A stretch of DNA of 11,682 nucleotides. Origin: Polyangiaceae bacterium (GTDB lineage Bacteria > Myxococcota > Polyangia > Polyangiales > Polyangiaceae). Below are positions 6,931 through 11,682 of the stretch, one piece after another. Where the stretch lies: contig JAICTU010000289.1 in the NCBI GenBank assembly GCA_025936205.1, positions 1-11,682 on the forward strand, given 5' to 3'. The notes under the pieces are model-generated. The model did not search any database. It worked only from the letters and a program-made list of their open reading frames with translations, and had not been told where the DNA came from. Position 1 is the stretch's first letter. Each line of letters starts with the position of its first letter. A program made the translations under genes and the position numbers.

Positions 6931-6976
6931 TTCTAGCAAATTCCAGATCTTGCGCGCGCCCTGGGTTGCACTAGAA
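6931..6976. repeat. Imperfect inverted repeat overlapping the candidate promoter
   Basis: The left arm has TTCTAG (6931-6936), CAA (6937-6939) and CCAG (6943-6946). The right arm has CTGG (6961-6964), TTG (6966-6968) and CTAGAA (6971-6976). These give 13 pairs interrupted by small bulges around a GC-rich 14-nt loop. The outer right arm lies on the putative -10 element of the MFS gene, so the structure could be an operator. Because it would be upstream of most of the transcript, an RNA-level role is less likely if that promoter is the real one. Confidence 0.4.
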
Positions 6977-7001
6977 AACGCCGGCGGAGCTTCCCGACGG
7001 G

Positions 7002-8384
7002 ATGCCCGAGCCCGCGATGTCCTCGTTTGCCGCCGAAGCGCTCGACCACGAGCAGCGCGAAGTCAGCCGCCATTTCAAGCGGAACTTCGTGGCGCATTCG
7101 CTCGAGGGTGGGCTGTTCATGGGCGGCGTGGCTTTCCTCCACCCACAGACGGTCGCCCCTCGCATGATCGAGCGCCTCGGCGGGCCCGACTGGATGATCG
7201 CGGCCGCCCCCATCTTGCAGCTGGTCGGCTTCTACGTCCCCAGCGTGTTTCTCACGCATCGGCTGGAGCGACTGGCATTCCTCAAGCCGTTCGTGATGGG
7301 CCTGGGCGTGCTGCAGCGGCTGCCCTATCTGCTGATGGGCATCGCCCTGCTCTTCGCGCGCGAGACCGATCGCTGGGTGCTGCCCCTGGTGATGCTCACG
7401 CCCTTGCTCTCCGGGCTGGCGGGTGGGATCTCGATCACCGCCTGGCGCGAGTACGTCGCCAAGAGCATTCCCGCGCCGCGCCGCGCCTCGCTCTGGGCCT
7501 GCCGCTTCGTGCTCGGCGGCGTACTGGGAGTTGCGGCGGGCCAGGGCGTGCAGCTGGTGCTGGGCCATATTTCGGCGGGCCATCATTCCGCGAGCTCCGC
7601 GGGCCAGGGCTTCTCGCTGCCGGCCTACGGCGTGCTGCACTTTGGCGTGCTCGGCGGCATGCTCGCCTCGTACGTCGTGCTGGCGGCCACGCGCGAGCCC
7701 AACCTGCCGAGCACGCGCCCCGGCGCGGAAAAGAGCTGGTGGGGCTATGCGCGCAGCATGCGCCGCATCGTCGAGAGCGACGGGCGCATGGCGCCGTACC
7801 TGGCGAGCCGCGCGCTGTTCTCGGGGTTGTACGTGGTGCTGCCCTTCCTGGGCTTGCGCGCGCTCCAAGTGTTGCACTGCAGCGACGCCTACCTCGGGCG
7901 CCTGCTCATGTGTCAGATGCTGGGCTCGGTCGCCGGCAACCTGACGGCGGGCGTGGTGGGAGACCGCAGCGGGGGGCGAGCGGTGATGCTGCTGTCTCAG
8001 GCCAGCTCGGTCGTGGTGGCCGCGGCGGCGCCCGCGCTGCACAGCGCGCTCGGCTTCGAGCTGCTGTTTCTCGCGCTGGGCTGGGCGATCGGCCTCGGCA
8101 ACGTTGGGGTGGCGACGCTCGATCTGGAGATGAGCGGCTTCGCGCAGCGCATGAGCTATCAGACGCTGATCGGGCTCAGCCATCTGCTGGGCATGGTCGG
8201 GGCCGTCACGATCGCGGCGCTGGTCCGGCAAGTGACCCCCAACTTCTCGGTGCTCGCCTGGATCGCCGGGGCCTTGAACTTCGGCTGCTTTGCGCTGCTG
8301 GCGCGCCTGGCGGAGCCACGCCACGCCTCGCTGCTGCTGGCCGAGACGGGGCCGCAGCGATATCAGCGTTCCGTGAGCGACTGA
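7002..8384 (+). CDS. MFS-type transporter
   Basis: A 460-residue inner-membrane protein with about twelve hydrophobic segments in two halves of unequal spacing. After a charged cytoplasmic N-terminus (about 1-30), segments recur from about 33 to 232. A hydrophilic central loop (about 232-268, with W-W-G-Y-A-R-S-M-R-R) follows, then segments from about 268 to 435. The loop G-V-V-G-D-R-S-G-G-R at 317-326 matches the major facilitator loop signature. W-R-E-Y-V-A-K at 148-154 with R-R-A-S-L-W-A-C-R at 160-168 is the matching region in the first half, as in MFS proteins of the R-G-R-x-x-x-x-R type. Substrate cannot be told from sequence. ATG 7002 has GGAG 12 nt upstream; ATG 7017 is an in-frame alternative with GAG six bases before it, so the first five residues are uncertain. 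The last 22 bases overlap the end of the converging gene. Confidence 0.85.
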   Translation: MPEPAMSSFAAEALDHEQREVSRHFKRNFVAHSLEGGLFMGGVAFLHPQTVAPRMIERLGGPDWMIAAAPILQLVGFYVPSVFLTHRLERLAFLKPFVMGLGVLQRLPYLLMGIALLFARETDRWVLPLVMLTPLLSGLAGGISITAWREYVAKSIPAPRRASLWACRFVLGGVLGVAAGQGVQLVLGHISAGHHSASSAGQGFSLPAYGVLHFGVLGGMLASYVVLAATREPNLPSTRPGAEKSWWGYARSMRRIVESDGRMAPYLASRALFSGLYVVLPFLGLRALQVLHCSDAYLGRLLMCQMLGSVAGNLTAGVVGDRSGGRAVMLLSQASSVVVAAAAPALHSALGFELLFLALGWAIGLGNVGVATLDLEMSGFAQRMSYQTLIGLSHLLGMVGAVTIAALVRQVTPNFSVLAWIAGALNFGCFALLARLAEPRHASLLLAETGPQRYQRSVSD

Positions 8385-9073
8385 GCGCTTCTGTTGCCCG
8401 AATTGTGCTCCACCGTGTCACGGATGCGGTTGGGCATGCGCAGAATCGAGCGCTGGATGCGCTCCTCGAACAGCATGCGGATCACCCCCGGACCCAAATC
8501 CACCAGCGCCCCCACGGTGACCAGCGAGTGCTGCTCGTCATAACGCGTGGCCCGGAAGAACCCCCACAGATCGTCGACGCTATGTGGCTTGGAAGGATCG
8601 AGCCAGAAGCGCACCACGCGCGGATCGAACTGGGAGTCGGGCGGCTCCAGCTCGAAGAACACCGTGAAGGTGGTGGAGACCACGCTGTTGCCCTGCTCGA
8701 GCTCGACGCGCACGCGGTTGCCGCTGCGGTCGATGATGCGCGTATTGCGCGTGCTCGGCAGCACCTGCGAGAGCGTCGCGAGCTGGTTCAGCACCTCGAA
8801 CACCTGCGCCGGCTCGGCCCGCACCAGCGCGTAAGAGATACCGCCGACATAGCGCTGGCCCGCGCGCTCCAGCTCTACAAATTGCTCCACCCTGCCGCCG
8901 GCTCGCAAGGTGCGCTGCTGCTCCGCGGACAAGCCCGGCGGCGCCTCCTGCGGCTCCGCATCGGGATCCGCCAGCGGTGGATCCTCGGGGGTCACCGCCG
9001 GCGGCAGCGCGCAGGCAGCCATCGAGATCAGCAGTGCCGAAGCCCAGCCCGCGGTCCTCCTGCGAGTCTGCAT
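8363..9073 (-). CDS. START/SRPBCC-like lipoprotein
   Basis: A 236-residue protein from ATG 9073; a TTG one codon earlier is also open. The N-terminus has three Arg (4-6), a hydrophobic stretch and M-A-A-C with Cys21, so lipidation and export are likely, although -3 is Met. A Pro/Asp/Glu-rich linker (22-50) leads to a globular domain from about 60. There, the run V-G-G-I-S-Y-A-L-V-R-A, Q-V-F-E-V-L-N-Q-L-A-T-L and V-L-P-S-T-R suggests the first strand and helix of a START/polyketide-cyclase-like (SRPBCC) hydrophobic-ligand fold. Later landmarks are V-E-L-E-Q-G-N, R-F-W-L-D-P-S-K-P-H, W-G-F-F-R-A and L-V-D-L-G-P-G-V. I assign the fold with moderate confidence; ligand and role are unknown. It begins 19 nt after the MopE-like gene and probably shares its transcript. 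Its 3' end overlaps the MFS gene by 22 bp. Confidence 0.8.
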   Translation of the reverse strand: MQTRRRTAGWASALLISMAACALPPAVTPEDPPLADPDAEPQEAPPGLSAEQQRTLRAGGRVEQFVELERAGQRYVGGISYALVRAEPAQVFEVLNQLATLSQVLPSTRNTRIIDRSGNRVRVELEQGNSVVSTTFTVFFELEPPDSQFDPRVVRFWLDPSKPHSVDDLWGFFRATRYDEQHSLVTVGALVDLGPGVIRMLFEERIQRSILRMPNRIRDTVEHNSGNRSAQSLTER

Positions 9074-9092
9074 CAACCCGCACGGTACACGC

Positions 9093-11264
9093 TCAGGGGT
9101 CCATCAGGAAGATATCCAGAAACCAAGCGCCCAGCGCGCCGGCATAACCATCCACCTGCAGGAAGTACTCCCCGGCCGAAAGCGGTAGATCCAGGAAGCT
9201 CTGATCGTCGCCAATCCCAACCGAACATGCGCCGGGGAGCTCTTCCCCGGGGCAGCTCGGGCCTTGCCGCACATTCAGCAGGGTGTCGAACTGGCTGCCG
9301 CGCATATCCAGCAGCACCCGCCGGGGCCGATCGAGGGCCAGGCGCAGCAGCTGATCGGGCGAGCCATTGGGCGTCGCGAAGTCGCAGCTCGCGGTGAAGT
9401 CATTGTCGGCATTGAGCGTGTTGCCCTGGAAGAAACCGCCATCGGCGCCGATGGTCAGGGCTTCGATGCAGGCATCCGAGGTGGGGACGAGTGCGCGAGG
9501 CCGCGCCGGACGCACCGCCGCGGTGATGGTCGCCGGCAGCCCCAGGGCAGACTCCAGCAGCACGCGGTAGCGCCCCGCCGGCAGACCTTGTTCGGAGACG
9601 CGCGCGGGATTCGCACCGGCCCGCGAGCACCCGCGCACGTCGTTCTCGCCGCAAGCCTCAGCGACCAGGCCCACGGAACCTGCGTCACCCGGTGAGAAGC
9701 GCGCGAGCAGCAGCACATCGGAGGCCTCATCCAGCTCCAACGCCCAGGCGGCGTCGATGAAGCCAGGAGAACAGCTGGCAGCGATGTCATCCAGATGGTC
9801 CACGAAGCTCACGTCCTCGGTATGCCCCGGGACCAGAGTCGGCGCGGTATCGCAACGGTCCGTATCGGGGCTCGCGCTCGGCGCGGCCAGCCGCAACAGC
9901 AGGCTGGCGTCGGTCGGGCCGCTGGCAGAGAGCGCCACGTTGTAGGTGCCCGCAGCGAGCGAGTGATGATGCAGCAGAGCGACGCTGCCCTGATTGCAGG
10001 ACAGCTCGCTGTCTTCCTGAGTGCAGTCCGCCCCCCGCAGCGAGATGCGCGGCTGGCCCAGGTCGTCCACGGACTGCGCCGACAGGCGCACGTCCGCGGG
10101 CTGATTCAACGTGAATCTGTAATAGCGGTCGCCACGATCGGTGCTGCAGTTGCTGGAGAGCGCCGGTCCCGGAACGGCCAGATTGGCCGTGACCGCCTGA
10201 TCCGGCACCAGCGTCATCGCCGCGCTACAGTCGCCATTGGCAGGCTCGGCCGTGCCCGGCTGCAGGTTGACCGCGAGCTGCACCGGCGCGTTGCCGGTGG
10301 TCCACAGATAGATGGTGTGTACGCCCGCAGCGAGCCGGTGCTGGTGCATGCGAGCCAGGCTCTCTCCGCTCGAGATGAAGCTGCCGCGCAGGCAGTCCGC
10401 CTCCGCCGCCGCGCTCCCGCAGCTGGAGACGGGCGCCAGCGCCAGCTCCCCGGCGGACGCGCGGGCGACGACGTCGACGTCCTGCGCGGGCCCCGGCGGC
10501 ACGGTCACCTGTAGCACCAGGTCGCGCAGCGTCGGGAGCTCCGTCGAGCACGCCGAGCCATAGTCGAGGTTCGCGCCGCTGGTCGGCACCAGGTAGCTGC
10601 CGGACGCGCTGATCTGCAGGGCGTCGGCGCAGCTGTCAAAACGGGGCGCCTGACAGTCCGCTTCGTCGACCTCGCCGTCGCAGTCGTCGTCGATCTGGTT
10701 GTTACAGATCTCCGTGGCCAGGCTCGACACGCTCGGATCGAGATCATTGCAGTCGTGGCCCGGCTGATAGTTGGCGTCCACGTCCCCATCCCCGTCGGCA
10801 TCCCGCTGCCGGCTCACGCAAGAGCGCGTCGCCTCATCGCACACGTCGATCGTGCACGGTGTCGAGTCCGAACAGGTCATGGGCGCACCCGGCCGGCATC
10901 CGCGGCGCACGTCGCAGCGCTCGACGCCGTTGCAGAACACGCCGTCATCGCAGCTCGAATCGTCGCCGGTATAGCGACACAGCCGGAGCTCGGGATCGCA
11001 GACCCCCAGCGTGCAGTCGATGCCGTCATCACATTGCGCATCGTCGACGCAGGGGGCACCGTAGACGACACTCGGATCTCCGCGCACGGGCGCGACCGTG
11101 TCAGCCCCCGCGTCGGGCGTACCCGACGCCGCGAGTCCGGCATCCGATTCTGCCGTGCTCCGGCTGAAGGGGCTGGGAACGAGCGCGTCGCCACAGCCGA
11201 GGCTGGCCAGTGCTGCACCGCCCCAGGCGCCGCAGAGCGCGAGGGCAAGCCCGGGTCGTCGCAT
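9093..11264 (-). CDS. MopE-like Cys-rich surface lipoprotein with four tandem beta-domain repeats
   Basis: A 723-residue exported protein. Hydrophobic signal 5-23 ends in S-L-G-C (Cys24), so it is probably a lipoprotein anchored in the outer membrane; a D-A-G-rich linker follows (about 30-65). Residues 72-149 hold thirteen Cys in three short repeats of the C-D-x-G-x-x-C-T-x-x-x-C kind, resembling Dictyostelium CTDC repeats. Residues 155-204 form a MopE-type putative metal-binding module: D-A-D-G-D-G-D-V-D, then D-C-N-D-x-D-P and C-N-N-Q-I-D-D-D-C-D-G. Four repeats follow at about 210-336, 344-461, 469-586 and 597-723. Each opens with D-x-C or G-D-C and has a second Cys about 28 residues on, a spaced Cys pair, and L-x-A-G-x-Y/H near its end, like bacterial pre-peptidase C-terminal (PPC) beta-sandwiches. 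No catalytic domain is present, so a binding or structural surface role is inferred. ATG 11264 follows GAG at an 8-nt spacing. Confidence 0.88.
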   Translation of the reverse strand: MRRPGLALALCGAWGGAALASLGCGDALVPSPFSRSTAESDAGLAASGTPDAGADTVAPVRGDPSVVYGAPCVDDAQCDDGIDCTLGVCDPELRLCRYTGDDSSCDDGVFCNGVERCDVRRGCRPGAPMTCSDSTPCTIDVCDEATRSCVSRQRDADGDGDVDANYQPGHDCNDLDPSVSSLATEICNNQIDDDCDGEVDEADCQAPRFDSCADALQISASGSYLVPTSGANLDYGSACSTELPTLRDLVLQVTVPPGPAQDVDVVARASAGELALAPVSSCGSAAAEADCLRGSFISSGESLARMHQHRLAAGVHTIYLWTTGNAPVQLAVNLQPGTAEPANGDCSAAMTLVPDQAVTANLAVPGPALSSNCSTDRGDRYYRFTLNQPADVRLSAQSVDDLGQPRISLRGADCTQEDSELSCNQGSVALLHHHSLAAGTYNVALSASGPTDASLLLRLAAPSASPDTDRCDTAPTLVPGHTEDVSFVDHLDDIAASCSPGFIDAAWALELDEASDVLLLARFSPGDAGSVGLVAEACGENDVRGCSRAGANPARVSEQGLPAGRYRVLLESALGLPATITAAVRPARPRALVPTSDACIEALTIGADGGFFQGNTLNADNDFTASCDFATPNGSPDQLLRLALDRPRRVLLDMRGSQFDTLLNVRQGPSCPGEELPGACSVGIGDDQSFLDLPLSAGEYFLQVDGYAGALGAWFLDIFLMDP

Positions 11265-11350
11265 TCCCTACACTCTAGAGCCGCCCGCCCGCGCGCGCTG
11301 TTGTTTTTGCCGCCCCGCCGCTCGGAACCCGCCCCGCCGGCTCCTGCGGT
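11265..11350. promoter_or_regulatory. Short gap upstream of the MopE-like gene
   Basis: These 86 GC-rich bases lie between two minus-strand genes. The minus strand reads C-T-A-G-A-G-T-G just before the MopE-like start, which might serve as a -10-like element (TAGAGT), but no matching -35 is seen. No intrinsic terminator with a T-run was found, so transcription from the upstream gene may continue into this one. Confidence 0.2.
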
Positions 11351-11682
11351 CTATTGCCCCAATCCGGTGCGTTCGGAGCCAAGGCCTGACGCGCGCCAGG
11401 GCTCCAGGCCGATCATCCTGCGCAGCCCTGCCGTCATGTCTTCCTCGCGGCGAGTATAGGACAGATAACCGTCGAGCAGGTCGCGCAGGTCGCTGCGCTG
11501 GGGAGCAGGCTCTGCCTCGCCGACTCCCTGTGCAGCCCAGCCTTCCGTCCGATCGCGCGCGGCGTCGGGTGGCGTGGAGCCATTGCGGCGCACTCCCGGA
11601 GCCGGCAGCGGCGTGAGCGCGCGCGCCGCAGGTGTCAACGAGTGCACGAGCGAGACGGGCTCCGGCTCGAGCGCTTCCGGCA
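11351..11682 (-). CDS. Unrecognised protein, C-terminal 109 residues (gene continues past right edge)
   Basis: The frame is open from the window edge (first full codon at 11680-11678) to TAG at 11351-11353. A GTG at 11647 could start a 98-residue protein, but codons before it (P-E-A-L-E-P-E-P-V-S-L) look equally coding, so this is more likely the 3' end of a larger gene. The visible part has a Pro/Ala-rich linker-like stretch, then a more ordered helical end with L-R-D-L-L-D-G-Y-L-S-Y and M-I-G-L-E-P-W-R. I do not recognise a family. It runs in the same direction as the MopE-like gene, 86 nt away. Confidence 0.55.
   Translation of the reverse strand, partial: PEALEPEPVSLVHSLTPAARALTPLPAPGVRRNGSTPPDAARDRTEGWAAQGVGEAEPAPQRSDLRDLLDGYLSYTRREEDMTAGLRRMIGLEPWRASGLGSERTGLGQ

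Larger units (their letters stand above)
6795..7001. promoter_or_regulatory. Divergent control region between the ABC permease and MFS transporter genes
   Basis: This 207-base region separates two divergent units and is the longest non-coding stretch in the window. It contains a perfect 12-bp palindrome at 6914-6925 and an imperfect inverted repeat at 6931-6976. A candidate plus-strand promoter has TTGCGC at 6950-6955 and TAGAAA at 6972-6977, 16 nt apart (3/6 and 4/6 matches to the sigma-70 consensus). Its start point would fall about 17-20 nt before the MFS start codon. No small open frame in the region looks coding. Confidence 0.4.

Noticed and set aside
5866..6939. Long minus-strand open frame continuing upstream of GTG 5865 to an ATG at 6939
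   Set aside because: It is a shadow of the ABC permease gene in another frame; the translation is Arg/Gly/Ala-rich with no membrane pattern. Only the part from 5865 down to 5683 is genuine.
6899..9397. 832-codon plus-strand open frame crossing the MFS and SRPBCC-like genes
   Set aside because: It spans two well-supported genes on opposite strands, and its translation has the Arg/Ala/Gly/Pro bias of a GC-rich shadow frame with no recognisable domain.
11286..11345. T-rich patch and GC-rich half-stems upstream of the MopE-like gene, considered as a terminator
   Set aside because: The T-run on the plus strand precedes rather than follows the GC-rich segment, no plus-strand gene ends there, and the minus strand has no T-run after a stem.

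Overview
The window is very GC-rich and almost entirely coding. Gene style points to a myxobacterium-like member of Myxococcota (Polyangia): secreted Cys-rich MopE-type proteins, Asp-Ala-Gly-rich linkers after a lipoprotein signal, many N-terminal Cys lipoprotein-like signals, and frequent GTG starts that overlap stop codons. This assignment is an inference from style; there is no rRNA or other phylogenetic marker. No tRNA, rRNA, CRISPR array, insertion sequence or prophage gene was seen.

Layout. (1) 1-1432, plus strand: the 3' end of a biotin carboxyl carrier domain, overlapped by the start of a putative exported zinc metalloprotease with an HExxH motif. (2) 1464-2615, minus: a stand-alone AICAR transformylase, i.e. 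the C-terminal half of PurH without the IMP cyclohydrolase half. (3) 2720-4276, plus: a multi-pass membrane protein of the lipase maturation factor (LMF1/LMF2) family. (4) 6794-4299, minus: a tightly overlapped run of an ABC-2 type permease, a membrane protein split by one in-frame TAA, and a XerC/XerD-type tyrosine recombinase with a complete catalytic set. (5) 6795-7001: a divergent intergenic region with a 12-bp palindrome and a longer imperfect inverted repeat. (6) 7002-8384, plus: an MFS-type transporter. (7) 11264-8363, minus: a large Cys-rich MopE-like surface protein with four tandem repeats, followed 19 nt later by a START/SRPBCC-like lipoprotein. (8) 11682-11351, minus: the 3' end of an unrecognised gene.

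The genes do not form one pathway. They are small transcription units of housekeeping genes (biotin enzyme, purine synthesis, XerC) mixed with envelope and export functions. Converging genes sit 31 nt or 22 nt apart or overlap by 22 bp, and none of these junctions shows a convincing intrinsic terminator. The points most worth checking are the nonsense codon inside the gene between the ABC permease and xerC, and the four-Cys tandem repeat architecture of the MopE-like protein. I did not find a coherent new multi-gene defence or biosynthetic system.
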